64,000 nucleotides of DNA from Sipunculus nudus (lineage: Eukaryota > Annelida > Sipuncula > Golfingiida > Sipunculidae). Location of the stretch: assembly GCA_026874595.1 (NCBI GenBank), contig CM049316.1, positions 43,353,695 to 43,417,694 on the forward strand, written 5' to 3'. The translations under genes and the position numbers were made by a program. Of this stretch, positions 45,661 through 58,960 are shown piece after piece; within the stretch, counting starts at the first letter, position 1, and each line of letters opens with the position of its first letter. The notes beneath the pieces are model-generated. The model was not told the origin of the DNA, did not search any database, and worked only from the letters and a program-made list of their open reading frames with translations.

Positions 45661-48600
45661 AATTTGGATCATTAATTGACCAATTTTTGTGAATCATGTG
45701 ACATTGGAAATCAATGCATATTGGACAATTTCATGCGTTTTTGTAAGAGCATATATCCCAGTATATAAGTTAAGACACGACAGAGGCCCGTGATTTCTGT
45801 TGTCAAGTGCAAGCGTGCGCGTTGTCGATGGCTGCTGTGATGATATAAGCATATTATGATGTAATGAAACCGCAAGAGATTAAAACCAATCACTGGCCAT
45901 ACTGGGAGTTTGAATCACCAGAGTCATTATAGTAATAATTCTCTTTATCTCAAGGATTAACTTCTGTCTTGGCATTGAATCGCGGATTTGCAGGGATTAT
46001 CGCTGATATTGGGAATTCTAAAGATAAAATGGGCTACAGTTTGATACAGGGCCATCTTAATCATTTATGATGCCCCGGGCAAATTTTCCATGCAGGATGG
46101 CCAGGCTTCAAACTAGCCATGATTAAACGAATCAGCAGGGTTTTTTTAATGCGCTACGGTTGTTGACTTTATGCTGCCAGAGGGCCAAAATAGCGCTGGT
46201 GTCAAACTAGTACGAAACTTGACGCTCGCAGCCTCCTCTCATTCCAACCCCACAGTCGCCTGATCCTCGTTTATCAGAAAAAGCGTTTTTTTTCTTCTTA
46301 AATAATTAAAAAATATAAATAAACTCCCATTACTGATGCTCAAATATTTTATATAACAACGACCCTGGCAATAGACATACAATGTAGGGGAAGCTTATAT
46401 ACCCCTCCTCATTGCCAACAGAAGGCATTAATTCGCTGTCATTGGCTTTTCGTCCTTGTACGTAGGAGAGTCAGTAACTACTGATTCGTGATTTTATTTA
46501 TAGGTCAAGGATGCTATTATTTATGTTAATAAATTGGAATAAATATTTCCCATGAGAGTTCGCACTGCGCGGCACGGTCGTCTGTTGTGTTTTTGCCGAG
46601 CACTGCGGGTTCTGTTGAATTAAACCAGAAACATGGCGGGACTCTGACCACAATGACATCTTAAAGACCGGATTTCACTTTTTTTCATCATCAGAGATAC
46701 AAAAAATGTGATCTCTTTTTTCCGATTTAACTTACCAGAGTACTAAGTGTCAGTCGCCACCAACAGATGTCGCAAGTGTAATGGGAAAAGTATATTAATT
46801 CTTCCAAAATAACATGATCACATGCAAAAAACCTGACGAGTCTTTAGTCGTCCTATGGCGACTGCAGGTCCTTCATGCATGGGAATCTTGCAAGCGCAAA
46901 GTTAGATCATAATGACCTGTATAATATTATACAATTAACTTACGCATCGAAACCATGCTTTTGAGCACCTACAAACATAAGCTCCTGAGTGGTTAAGAAA
47001 GATAAATAAAAATTACCGGGGTTGCGGAGCTCAACTGTGTACCTGTGTAAGAGACTACACATTTTTGTGTGCAGTCAATACTTCACAGACTCGGAATCAT
47101 GAAGTACATTGTATATCATTATAATAATATAATCCCTATTGAGTTATGTTACACCCATGCAACGTATAATGTTAACTACTGCTGTGTTATGTTACCGATT
47201 AAAATATTCAGTGTCTCTTAATTATATTTCACATGCCAGTGTATTTTTATATAACTTTAGAAAAGCCTTCATGTTAACTCCTCGGAAACAAAATCATTCC
47301 ACTGAATCACTGGAATAGTGGTAAGTTTTTAAGCTATTTTTAAATTTTGTTAGCCGGGTCTCTTTGGCCGGATTTTGTTATTATATGGTCTATCTCTGAT
47401 CAAGATTGTGTTTTCACGACCTTTGGCTACGAAAATGTTTTTATTTGCTGCGCGATAAAGATATGATTTGTGGAGTTAGACATTACTTAATAGTACAATA
47501 TGTACAAAGCCTTGTGATATATTACTTGTTTTCAAATATATTAATTTAAACTTCGTTCTGGTCATTCATTACTGATCGATAGAACATTTTGCCAGTTTCG
47601 AGCCCTGTTTACGAGACTCCGAATTTGATATATATATATGGCCTCAATATTAGTTTGTAGCGCATTGTTCATGCATTATGATATTAAAAAGACTAAGGAT
47701 AAGAATAAATGATCTTTTTTTTTCTTGAAAATCAAGATATCATCACTTAAAACCTGACAAAATGCGATATGTCATGTTAATCACATTAAAAATTTGTAAA
47801 CATTGGTTTAAAAGAGACTTTAATTACAATCGAATTAATTCATTCTGACTTTAAAAAAGCTGTAATGAACACCAATTGACCTCATGTCAACGTATTTCCG
47901 AATAAATAATCAGTTTTCGCTTGAAAACTGAGCATCCTTTTAGATAATATTAACCTTAAAAATCTTCAAAATAGGTTCAAATTAAACATTTCATGGTAAA
48001 TCAAACTGACGACGTTTTAGCGAGTGGTATAATGAGACTTTTGATACAATTTTAATTCATTCGACCAGCATTGATTCTCTATCAAACTACCAGAATAATT
48101 TTTGGTAAACTTTCGTAATGAATCAGATTTAGATCATGGGAAAGTAATGGTGCATGGTTTTTGCCAGGCCTGCTTTTTCCCCCTGTCGCGTTTCTCCTCG
48201 TTTCATTTTATCGGCAAACATGATCTATGATTAACTTTGTCTTAACGGGTCTGGTCTCGTGTGGACGAATGAACCGAGTTCAGATTTAGTTTATAGACCA
48301 AAAATAGATGGCAGCACTTTCAGACGTGTCATATCTCGTACGATTATTTTTCTGCTCCTAGATCGTGATGGGTTTAAAAATCGCACCATCAAGGATTATT
48401 TAGACAGATCCAATACAAACTGTTTAATAAATATATATAATATTGAAGATGCCGGAATCGGAACTTGAATGACTTTCACACATTTAAGCAATTCTTTTTA
48501 TGGTTATTAATTATGCCTAATTATGCCATTGAACCCTTGTTACTTTAGTAAAACACATGAAATAAAACGACTTCAAACATCAGGTTTAAATAGTTTTTTA

Positions 48601-49386
48601 AAGTGTTGACATGGCAACGTCTACTCTATTCCTAATCGGGGAGACCTAGCAAGTACTTGAGCATTAAAGGAATACTTTGCATCCAATCACGAATAGTCGT
48701 ATCTTGGTTTTTGTATGAGTGAATGCCAAAGATCTTCACAGATGATTACTGCCATATTTTTGCCCTTATTGTAACGTTTCTAAGAATAAGGAAAGTATGA
48801 GTGTTTTTCAAATTAAGCTAAAGACAAAGTGTTAATAAGAGCACCATTAAAAATAAAAAAGAACAAAAAATAATAAACCCTTACAGTACAGATCCCCTAC
48901 GAGTCCCGGGGACATGTTCCAACGCAAGAACAGTTAATACGCATGCAAGTACATTTCTAAAACTAACTTAGACCGATGGGGCATCCACTTTAAAAGAGCT
49001 GATAAATACCTTAGTGAGGAACAAAACATGTGTATTTAAAGCTCTGCTTAGTCGGTTTAGAACTCAGTATGAGATATTCATCGACTCGTGTGCATATCAT
49101 TCTTTTGATTATTTTATAGAAAATGGCCAATAGCGCATTGCGTCTCCTCAGTGGAGGAATTCTAACCAGGAGGAATGATAAGAAATCTAAAAATAGTTTT
49201 GAGGTCCGGAAAAGGGGAGGGTCAAGGGCTCAAACACTTTAATTCCCTTTGAAAAAGGTTGTGGCTGCTAAAAGGGAGTGCGACCCCTCTGCTTCTTCTA
49301 CTGTCCAAGATCTATGTGTTTATCTTTTTTATTAATTTGTTGGAAGTAACCGCCTCCATTTTTAATGCTAGCTTAACTATATATAA
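45661..49386. other. Intergenic, no gene recognised
   Basis: About 3.7 kb of AT-rich DNA. A GC-richer patch at 46555-46640 (GCACTGCGCGGCACGGTCG ... ACATGGCGGG) could be promoter-like, but the ATG frame closes after four codons. Open frame 48259-48468 is unsupported. Confidence 0.35.
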
Positions 49387-49722
49387 GTACATGTACATCT
49401 GCAGAATTCCTTTACGGTTTCGGACTACGTGACAGGGCTTTCATATTTTACATCCTGGTGTTAATCAGGCCCGGTGACTACTGCACCTGCGGACCACGGT
49501 TGTGCAAACTTTCCAATTGTTGGGACACACCATCTAGTAACCCCCGAAAGGCGAACTAGTTATGTTGGTGAAAAACGGCCGTTGGCCAAATTAAGCCATC
49601 CCATTAAGCCTGCATAGCGCTAACCTTGGGTGGGGGCCCACCGTGAAAAATCTCACCGCCTCGGCTGAGATTCGAACTCACGGCTTTTGAGTCCTGTGCT
49701 TTACCCCTGATCCACAGGAGCT
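49387..49722 (-). repeat. tRNA-derived SINE (family 1), second copy
   Basis: On the minus strand: TGGATCAGGGGTAAAGCA (A box, 49715-49698), GTTCGAATCTC (B box, 49679-49669), GAGGCGGTGAGATTTTTCACGGTGGGCCCCCACCCA, GCAGGCTTAATGGGATGGC, CACCGGGCCTGATTAACACCAGGAT, then CTGCAGATGTACATGTAC at 49405-49388. The 3' half is diverged from the 42.6-kb copy but the tail motif is kept. No poly-A remains. Confidence 0.8.
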
Positions 49723-52077
49723 TACGATTTTGTCTCTATGTAAAAATACAAAAACCTTTCAGCTCTTCTTTGCCCCCTCTGTAAACGATCAATTCCAGTT
49801 TTGCAGCGAGGGTCCTAGACACTAATGGCGCACTCTAGCTGAGGCATGGCTAGTGCCTTGTATATGTCATTTCTTTAATTTCCGGAGAGTTCGACAGAGG
49901 AAATTCAATGTTTCGTTTGCCTATGATATAATAGTATTAATATGGCACCCCATTTTGAATGAGAGTGAACTGTGATGCCTCGATTTTTATTTATGAGTGT
50001 TTCTGTGATATGTCCTTGGAAAATATACATATGTGTCACTGGATTACTTCGAACAATACTATATACCTTACTGCTCTTATAAGGATGGAAAGCCACCTTC
50101 AAACTTGCAAATCTTCAAGTCCTTCGTGGATTTAACAGTCCATCAGGTATGGCGTCATCCGCAAATTTAAACCGTAGAAATCATCATTTATATGATAACT
50201 GACGGTTGTACCACTCAACCGATGCAACGCGACTCCTCTGTGGCCATGCTAGGAAAGATTAGTTGTTGGTATTGAAATGTCTTGAACGACGAGAAAATGT
50301 CCTCTTGTCGGCCATTTTTTCTCATGCTCTAGTAGTATCACTATAACTTATCCATGTATGCCTACACGTAGGCGAACGCAAGTTTCTGAAATGCTGAGTC
50401 GCGTTGGAATTCCTTTAACATGGCTTCATTCAAAGAGACCCCCCCCCCCCCCGTGCATCTTTAAATGCAGCGCGTGCGTCCTGTAAAGGCAGCATGTCAA
50501 GGCATTTACGCTTTATGATGAAAATAATGTGGAGAGATTTTTAGAATTTATAGAGAAAAGCAAGAAATGATATATGATGCTAAAATAAATAAACTATATT
50601 CATTTTACATGGATTGAACAACCAGTTAAAAAAACTAAAACGGGACACGGATCGTGGCATTTGGTAGTCTTTGGAGATGGAGGAAACCGGAGGACCCGGT
50701 ATCGCCATTTTGATGGAAATGCATGACGCAGACGGAAAGTAATCTTTAATAAATCTTGCGACATATTCTTTATTTCAGTTATACAGACTGAAAACATGCC
50801 TTTAATTCGCGAATACCCACATAGGTAAATTGTACATTATAATTCAATGAAACAAACATTTATATAATGGTGTTGCGCTGAAAATAACAAAAATCGCGTG
50901 CTGCATCGCCTATCTGGAAACACACCACGCAATCTGTTCGCAGGTCATGTTTGCACGCTTAGAAAGGTTTTCACGGGCCACGCGAACGATCATGAAGGAC
51001 GCGAATTACAACAAAATGGCAAACTTGAAATTTTAACATGCGGGGAAGTTTTCTCCGAATGTGTCGTGAAAATGGAGCCATAAACCGTTTTTGCGCAGTT
51101 TGTGCGTATAGTTCTCACAACGTGTATGCAGATGTCGTGTACAGCGCTACCGAACTCTGGCCAGTCCACATACACGAAGAACACGCGACTAAAATGCGAA
51201 CAACACGAATTTTGCACGTATTTCAGGCAACATTCGTGCGGATATTTCGCCACACATGCGAACTGTCTGCGTTTATATTACGGGAATAACGAACATCGTA
51301 CGACATTCATGCGACATTCGTGAGAATCGCGTTATTATCTTGAGACCGTCGATCCGACCGACACTCGAGCTGTATATTAATGTCCCGAAATCCATTTAAA
51401 TGTATTGCCATGCAGCATGAATTATTGGCCGGAGGTCAATGACAGAAGGTAACCAGCAAGCTCTGAAACACGTCATTGCCATGAATGAAGAGGAAGCGTT
51501 TGATATTGAAGGCTCTCGTTTGCTTCTTTGGCGAAGTCACCTCTTTTCAAGAAGTTTTGAAAAGTTCGTCAATAGGTCGAGAAATGACCGAACGAACTGC
51601 GCTGCTTTCACGAGAAATGAGGGAGACTTTCTCCAAGCTGTCGAAATTTCATGAAAAGGTTTTGAGAACATTACGCACTTTCCCAGTACCGGTATAGGTC
51701 GTGTGCATGTTACGTAGCTTTATAAACAAATTCGAATCGAAATTAGAAGTAAAGCACGACCCAGGATGCTGAAAACGTTCGTCAAAAATTTCAACCTTTT
51801 ATTTTAAATACCCATCGAACTAAAAACGACTCCCTTGACCCTTGAACAATTGACCATGCACGCTTCCGAACAACCTCGTATGTTTGGCGATCATTTAGAG
51901 CCTATATAGAATACGCATGTTGGGCTTTGCCATTTTTCCAAGATGGCTGCATGTGCATTTTTGATGAGTCTAAAGTTTGCTTGCACATATTCTCTGATAG
52001 GTACCAATCTTTAATTTTTGTCATACTATTAAGCCACTGACACCTAGCTACTAGCTTTATATGCTTTTCAGAGAGCT

Positions 52078-52078
<1 letters not shown>
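49723..52078. other. Intergenic; CpG-richer stretch 50.88-51.37 kb
   Basis: The stretch 50880-51370 is unusually rich in CG-containing motifs (CGCGAACGATC, ACACGAAGAACACGCGAC, ATTCGTGCGG, ACGAACATCGTACGAC). It has overlapping open frames on both strands, none with a known domain. A C12 run lies at 50441. At 51485-51697 a plus-strand frame encodes a helical, charged stretch (REMTERTALLSREMRETF..) that may be the decayed end of a transposon protein. This is not certain. Confidence 0.35.
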
Positions 52079-52079
<1 letters not shown>

Positions 52080-52134
<55 letters not shown>

Positions 52135-52196
52135 GTATATATTATATATGGGCTTTGAGTCTGCAATAAACTTTATTATTATGATTATTATTAATA

Positions 52197-52260
<64 letters not shown>
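52080..52260. repeat. Two (TA)n tracts
   Basis: TA tracts at 52080-52131 and 52199-52260 flank 67 bp of ordinary sequence. No hammerhead-like core or shared block was found next to them, unlike the tract at 10.4 kb. Confidence 0.9.
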
Positions 52261-52262
<2 letters not shown>

Positions 52263-54260
52263 TCTCCCAGGCTCTTGATGGTACATTAGACTCGCCACAA
52301 CTCTAATAGGCCTGTATATGAACGAGTATACCTAAAGTACTTTATACAGAATCACAATGAATCGGGGTACCTGGTAATTAAATTTTGTGTACTCTATGGT
52401 AGCTGCTTATTACTACCAATTAGGCTAACAACGAGTAACAGTAATCATTCCACAAAGTGCGACAAATTAATGAATTCCAAATCCTTTGAAATAAAGCAAC
52501 GTGAAACATGGGCACGTTTCCCTCAAGCCATGTTTGTCCACGGGTCTATGCATGTGCCTACCTGTCAGTCATATATTGAGTCCGATAACATATTGGTGAG
52601 AGTTTATACAATATAAGCCACGGAATATGCAACCGATCCGTTGCATCTTTTTTCACTGTATGTTTCTGCCTAACAACAAGACACAGGATTACACCATATT
52701 AACACTTATAAGTATTATATTGTAGAAACTCTCACTGTATATGGCTTATCGGACTCAATATATGACAGGGCCTAATAATGTTTAGTCCGATTAAATCGGG
52801 ATACTATACCTGGCTGTTCTTGTGTGGCTTTAATGGAAATTATGTAATCCAAACTTCAAGTCACGAGATTAAGTTCTAATTAAATGCTAATAAAACTGGC
52901 CATTGAAAATCCGCATGCAAATAATCCTATAACACTTAACATATACCTTTAATTCATATATGATCAGTTTCATCCATCAGGGGCATATATAGGGAATAAG
53001 TCAAAAATGAAATATGCTTCCAATGGCCGCCATAATTCGGGTTCAAATACATGATTATCTAACGGGTATGTTCAAACTCACTTTAAAGTTAAGTGTATGC
53101 AGGTTCGGAAAACAACAGTAGAAGAATATTGATGCAGAACACAAATTCTTTAACATGGAAAAGAATCAAATATCGAGAAAAAAGAAAACTCTCAGATACC
53201 GCATGTATGTATCCGTAAAAATGGTACGTAAGTGAAATAAATATTAATTATGAATTCAAAAAGGTTGACGTTCAAGTGACGGCTCACAGATTTGTTGCAA
53301 CACAGATTTGCTCTGTTCGATATATACACTATGACTCATGGTTCCACACGTGTTTTACATACAAATGATTAAATGGTAATATATGCTCTTGATCGTTTTT
53401 AAAAGGAGTCATGTATTTTGCAGATACGACCTTAAATGAAGCTGAAATGTGTACCCTTTATATAAAGCTCTTTCTTTTCCGTCATTCAAGGCAGTTAAAT
53501 TGGTCGCGTTTGGTTCCGCGTGTCTAAATGTCTGTTAAAAATCTTAGTTCCTTGAGAGAACTTAATCGGAAATTATTTCAGCTTTTACTGGAAAAGCCTC
53601 TGTATGTAATGCCGAATCAAATATTGCACGTGTTTTAAACAATTACATGTTTGTTTCAAAATGGAAGCATTTTACCGAATTATATACGTTGCGAGACTAC
53701 AGAAACACCCCATTGTGCCGCCATCTGGTGAGTGAAGAGTGTCCTACAAATTATTTTCCGAAGTCTGATGATTAAAGTCTGATTGAGTTTGGAGGAGGAT
53801 CAAGATATTTTAAAAAACCAGGAATGTGGGAAATATTCAAAGTTAAATAAGCTGTAATTATATACTCAGACTTAATGTCGGGGATATAACTTATGGTTGT
53901 AGCACGGGCTCGCTGCCTCTGGAGACAATCCATCCCAGTGAGACCTTACGTATGCAAAGATTTTGGTGGGAGGAGGAAACCTATGCAAAATTGGGTCATG
54001 ACCTTTACTTGGGCAGAGAGCATGACCCTGAATAGTTTCATTCTTGGTGAAAATCACAAAAAAATACATTGAATATCTCAAGAAAGCCCTGCATAGGTTA
54101 GTCTAAAAATCGGTTTGACCCAAGATATTATATTGCTAAGTCTTATACAACAAATATGTAATTTTTTAAGTGTTTAATCAATACAACTTAACAAACAGTG
54201 GGATCAATATTATTTAAATTGATATTAGACAAATTCCGTTCATACAGTGCACATATATAG

Positions 54261-54325
<65 letters not shown>

Positions 54326-55160
54326 GTCAAACAATTAAGACTTTTTAAAATGGGATCATGACCTACCCTTAACTTGAATAATTCAACATTGACCTCACCC
54401 TAACCCGGAATAATTCCACACTGGCTGAAAATCACATAAAATATTAAATTTCCCTAGAAGGGATGCACGGGATGTTGCGAAACCAGAATTACCAATGACC
54501 CTCAACGAAATTTCATTCTCATTCTCGGATGTGTTAGAAAATCGGCGATCTGTGCGTTGATCTTCAAGAATAAATCAGCCGAAATACAGGAGACGAAACC
54601 TAGTTTTTTTCCATTAGATGGCTTTATTTTATCAAATCAAATTTCCCTGTATAATTCAAAATTGGTGATCTCAAACATGATTTATAAGGCCAGTTCTGTG
54701 GAAATATAGGATTTTTGTACTTCTGAAGTACTGCCATTTTTTTCTCTCATATTTGATACACAAATTGTTTTAACCACTTTCTCGGAAGGGCCCTAAAACT
54801 GATCACTCTTATTTTCAACATCAAACATGCGTTAATATATGACCTTTTTTGCGGACAGCATAACTAGGTGGTTTTTTTTTTAAATTTCGTAACAGGATGA
54901 AAGTTTCTATCGCCTGCCACGTGCAGAGCTGTGACCCTACTCAAACCACTTTTTTTTCTGCGGGCAGTGCTGACCTTCGACGCAACCGTTAGGATGGTGA
55001 ATCGTGAAGAACACTTCTTTCGGCTTGGTTTCCATTGTTTATTAAATAAATATTTAGATATTTATTACAACATTCTACAGGGTAGCCTGCACCAGAAGAA
55101 AATCTCAGTTTTAAGCACAGCCCTGTGCCAGGTATAAAATGCAAAAAAAAATATGAAGTA
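52261..55160. other. Intergenic, no gene recognised
   Basis: AT-rich. It contains a short inverted pair: CATATATTGAGTCCGATAA (52569) and TTATCGGACTCAATATATG (52746), bounding about 196 bp, with further internal matches (GAGAGTTTATACAATATA / TATATTGTAGAAACTCTC). This may be another small MITE. A (TA)n tract lies at 54265-54323. Confidence 0.45.
52566..52768. mobile_element. Candidate MITE with 18-bp inverted ends
   Basis: GTCATATATTGAGTCCGATAA at the left and TTATCGGACTCAATATATGAC at the right are perfect inverted repeats. AGAGTTTATACAATATA and TATATTGTAGAAACTCT continue the pairing inward with small mismatches. Total about 200 bp, non-coding. Target duplication not resolved. Confidence 0.6.
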
Positions 55161-55161
55161 T

Positions 55162-55501
55162 AAGGCCAAAATAAAAAAAGGTATGGTTCTCAGGCACTTT
55201 TTTCCAGAAATCAATGCGGGCGGGCGTTTTTTTAATTTTAATTTTTTTTTGTATGTTTCGATAAAAATGTCAAATTATAAGGGAAAAGCATGATAATATC
55301 ATATTTATTTGTCTAAATAAGTAAAAGCACCACATTATAAAGGAAATTGTATGATTTTATCTTCTTGAAAGAAATGTCCGAGCGGCTGAAGCTCAAAATT
55401 GATAAGTTTCTATTGAAAATCAAAATAAAAATTTTTGATGCGGGGGTTTAAAATTGATGCGGGCGGTGCCTGAGAACCATACCTTTAATTTTTTTGGCCT
55501 A
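55162..55501. mobile_element. MITE with 34-bp TIRs
   Basis: AAGGCCAAAATAAAAAAAGGTATGGTTCTCAGGCA (55162-55196) is inverted at TGCCTGAGAACCATACCTTTAATTTTTTTGGCCTA (55468-55502). GCGGGCGG motifs lie just inside both ends. The 340-bp interior is AT-rich with no coding potential. Flanking TA is on both sides but short. Superfamily not assigned. Confidence 0.75.
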
Positions 55502-55689
55502 AGACAATGATATATGAATACAAGTTACAATACACATATAAAGAAATACTAAGAATGTAAAACTAATACAAACTGAAAGATTATACTTCCAAGATTATTA
55601 AGTTATCATGTACGTTCTGGTGAACTAGAGCAATAAGATAGCAACATGCAAATGACTATGCTAAATAAAATTACTTTGTATAGCACGAG

Positions 55690-55960
55690 AGGCTACGATA
55701 CTGCTGCAAAACTGATGAAATATGAACGCAATAAATCTTTTTTAAAACGCTGCAAATTTGGGGCCCACTTGATGTTGAGGGGAAGGGCGTTCCAAAGGGT
55801 TTGCATGGAATGAAGCAGCCTGGGTAGATAAAGTTTTTGTTATGTGCTGAGCGTGTGGAAGGTGGTGGGTGTCTTTAGCCATAACAAACCTATCACGCAA
55901 ATACGAAGAGGCTAAACTATTTCCTGCTCCTATGTACCATGCACAAAGGTTTGTTCAGTA
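55690..55960 (-). pseudogene. LINE reverse-transcriptase 3' remnant
   Basis: On the minus strand, 55811-55700 reads MQTLWNALPLNIKWAPNLQ then RFKKDLLRSYFI and a stop. W-N-x-L-P followed by a hydrophobic stretch and F-K-x-x-L is the conserved C-terminal end of ORF2 in many non-LTR retrotransposons of invertebrates. Upstream, in another frame (55910-55810), YLRDRFVMAKDTHHLPHA.. looks like the preceding part, so at least one frameshift separates them. No intact catalytic motif is present. Confidence 0.55.
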
Positions 55961-58480
55961 TCTTGGTAAAATGAATGTGCAGGTATGCGATCTCTCAGTG
56001 CGTTTTTATTATCGATACATTTCCCTTAATTAAGAAAAATTAACTCGCTAATATTCACACTTCCGAACACCAGGGTTATAGAAAGGTTAGTGTTAATATT
56101 CTTCCTCGCCTCGCGATTGCCATGCATGACACACGCCTCGTAAAACCTTACATGATGCATAACATTTCACTGGGCTATACCAACATAAACACAGGGCGCG
56201 AACTTAGCGCAGGACAACCCGGAATTTCCAATAAAAGTCACACAGGTCAGGCAGTATTTCGCTGTCATCTGAACCAGTGTTTTTACACCCCGCACGCATC
56301 CAAACCATAAGCCGTTATGTTAATGTTTTATTTATAATTCTGTGTTAAATTTTAATTCCCCTTAGTTTATTGTGACTTTGTCAAACTGCACAAACGTGCC
56401 TGCCAAACATTCGTCCTTTTTAAGGCATTTATTTTTAATAAATACTGTGTTTTCTTGTTTACACACCATGTTAAAGATACCACTCCTGGCAAAAACAAAC
56501 TCCCATTGATAAACAATCCAAAAGTTCATGTTAGAAACCATAAAATATAGCATTTTAAACCTGGTACAGACTTATTTCTGAAGGTATATGTATTTATGAA
56601 AACCGCATTCATTTTCATATATAAATTAATGAATATTTTATTTGCAAAGAACACTGTTTTAAGCAGTCAATAAAAGCAAGTCCCATTTTAGTTATATATA
56701 TTTATATTTAATTACATAACAATGTCTAACTTTCCCTCTCTACTCACTGTGTTTCGTCCTGATTTTATTTTTTAATTGAATTCTAAATTTTGATTTAATT
56801 ACATTTTAAATATTTTAAACAATAAGAAACATGAAAAACACCGTAACAAGTTTAAAATTATAAATATTCTAAGGGTATTATATTAAGCTTAAATTATTTT
56901 TTGGCTGATTTTTTGTGAAGGGAGATTTTGAATGAAATACCGTGATATGAATAAGAATTAACTCATTAATGTTCGCACACAAGCCAGCCCACCATGTAAC
57001 TTTCATAAACCAATGACTAATAATACACTGATTGTTTTATGCATGGTATTCGGTGCTTAGATGGAGTTTACAGAACTCTATAAGTCATCCTGTTCCTATG
57101 CCATCTTCCCGGATCATTGCACTTAAATGACATTCCTATTCTGGCCTAATTGTACCGGGAGTGGACTGCTTCTGAAGCACTGTATGGTGACCGTGTCATA
57201 ATAGGCAGGTGGCCATTAGAATATAAACATACGTGACAGGATACACAGGTTCCTGACTGCTCACGTGACCACGTGACAACCCTTCCTGAGTCAAATCGTG
57301 AATCATTACTCACGTGTTCTCCCTCGCGTGGTGTAGGCATTTCCCTGACTTTGTCTGTTAGGAACTTTACATGGGCTTTTGACCGTGTTGACAGTGTGTG
57401 TATGTGTGTGTGTGTGTGTGTGAAGGGGGGGGGGGCGCATTCTGCAACAGTAGCGATCTCAATCGACGGATTAGGCGAGGGAGGGGGTCTCCATCCCTGC
57501 TGCACCATATGGAAAATTTTGGAGAATAATAAACAAATATTTTCAATAATTTTCCAAATTTTATCACATTGCACCACACACACAAAAAAACAAATATTGA
57601 ATTTACGGAAACCTGTGTACCAAATTGATTACATTTAATCCGGAATACAGTTTTTTTAAAGCTTAATCAATCTTCGTATCTTATAACTTTTTTTATGTGT
57701 AATCAAACCTATAGGCGTGCATGATATGAAGCATGGTTAAATATACTGAGACGCAAAGGATATACAATTATCACACTTACATGAAATTTAAGATTTAACT
57801 ATCAAATCAATAGTAGCATGAACAATTTACAGAACACTGACTTGATTTCAAACATACATAATTACACTCTGAGCAATTCGCAAAATTGTTTTAAGATAAT
57901 GCAGATGCAAACATCTCTGCGAGGTTATCAATTTACATTTTAAGCATACAAGTATATTTCTTACCGTTCTCTGTCAAATAAATTGGAAAATATTTTATTT
58001 CCTTACCTCTAAATATGACACATACTGGCCTATATATATTTGAACACACTGAAGTGAGAAATAAATTCCAAGTTGTTTTCAGGTGAGGCATGTAGACTGA
58101 GAAGAAAGAGAATGGATTGATGTAATGTGCATCATTTCTTAAAAAAGGTCACACTGACCCCCCCCCCCCCCGCAAAAAAAAGCCTATGCTTGACGCAGTA
58201 AGTATCATATATTAACTATCATATATTAATTTTGATGAAGCGAAGTGGCGGTTAGTGTAAAAAAAACCCACCAAATTAAGAAGCCTTAACATTTTGGAGG
58301 TGATCTGGATCGCCATAATATTTTTTTTTTAATTCAAATATACCATTGTTCAAAAAGGCGATTCCTTTGTCCCGGGAAGAGGCCGCCAAATCACAGGTAT
58401 TAGGGCCAGCGTATGTTCTTCCTCTATCCAGCTGAACCCGCGTTTCTGAAGTGTCACTAAACATTTGTAGGAAGAGGATC

Positions 58481-58529
<49 letters not shown>

Positions 58530-58831
58530 TTGTAGGCGAATCAAATGAAGTTTTCCTCGGCATCTGTTACTAATTACCATGTGCGACTCCGAGGGTAAAC
58601 ATTTGACGCCTCCTACATGGTCAAGACACGTTCGGGTTTTACCTGTAACTCTAGCGCTCTCCCGTGATTTATTGGCAAAACAGTTAATTACTCAGGGCTT
58701 TATATGTAATTGAACCAACTTTGAGAGCTTTATAATTATGCAAATAGATAGAGACTTTTGCAGAGAGTGATCTACTGTATAGAGGCATATATTAGTGCAT
58801 ATATTCTGTATATATGCTAAATAATATGTAA
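55961..58831. other. Intergenic, no gene recognised
   Basis: AT-rich, with a (GT)n plus G run at 57393-57433, a C13 run at 58159 and a (TA)n tract at 58491-58525. The long overlapping open frames on both strands at 57146-57638 owe their length to the GT/G tract and are not supported. Confidence 0.4.
57262..57316. promoter_or_regulatory. Cluster of three CACGTG E-boxes with an AP-1-like site
   Basis: CACGTG occurs at 57262, 57270 and 57311. The first two overlap as TCACGTGACCACGTGAC. TGAGTCA lies at 57287-57293. Such density is unexpected by chance in AT-rich DNA, but no adjacent gene was found, so function is inferred only. Confidence 0.3.
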
Positions 58832-58960
58832 AATCAGTCATTTCATGAAATGCCTCAATATTTCAGGCATTTCGGTAAATGCTTGTGACAACCAGTCATG
58901 ACTAAAATGTTCAGTCATTTCTGGACATTATGCCCAGACATTACACGAAATGACTGGATT
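58832..58960. mobile_element. Small palindromic MITE
   Basis: AATCAGTCATTTCATGAAATG at the left and ACACGAAATGACTGGATT at the right are inverted (AATC(C)AGTCATTTCRTG). Internal CAGTCAT motifs occur in both orientations (CCAGTCATGACT, TTCAGTCATTTCTGG). 129 bp, non-coding. Confidence 0.55.

Noticed and set aside
45272-45697. 141-residue minus-strand open frame
   Set aside because: It lies across several copies of a dispersed non-coding repeat and contains poly-Lys from an A tract; no family recognised.
57146-57638. Overlapping open frames of 121 and 145 residues on opposite strands
   Set aside because: Their length comes from a GT/G-rich low-complexity tract; there are no domains and no splice support.
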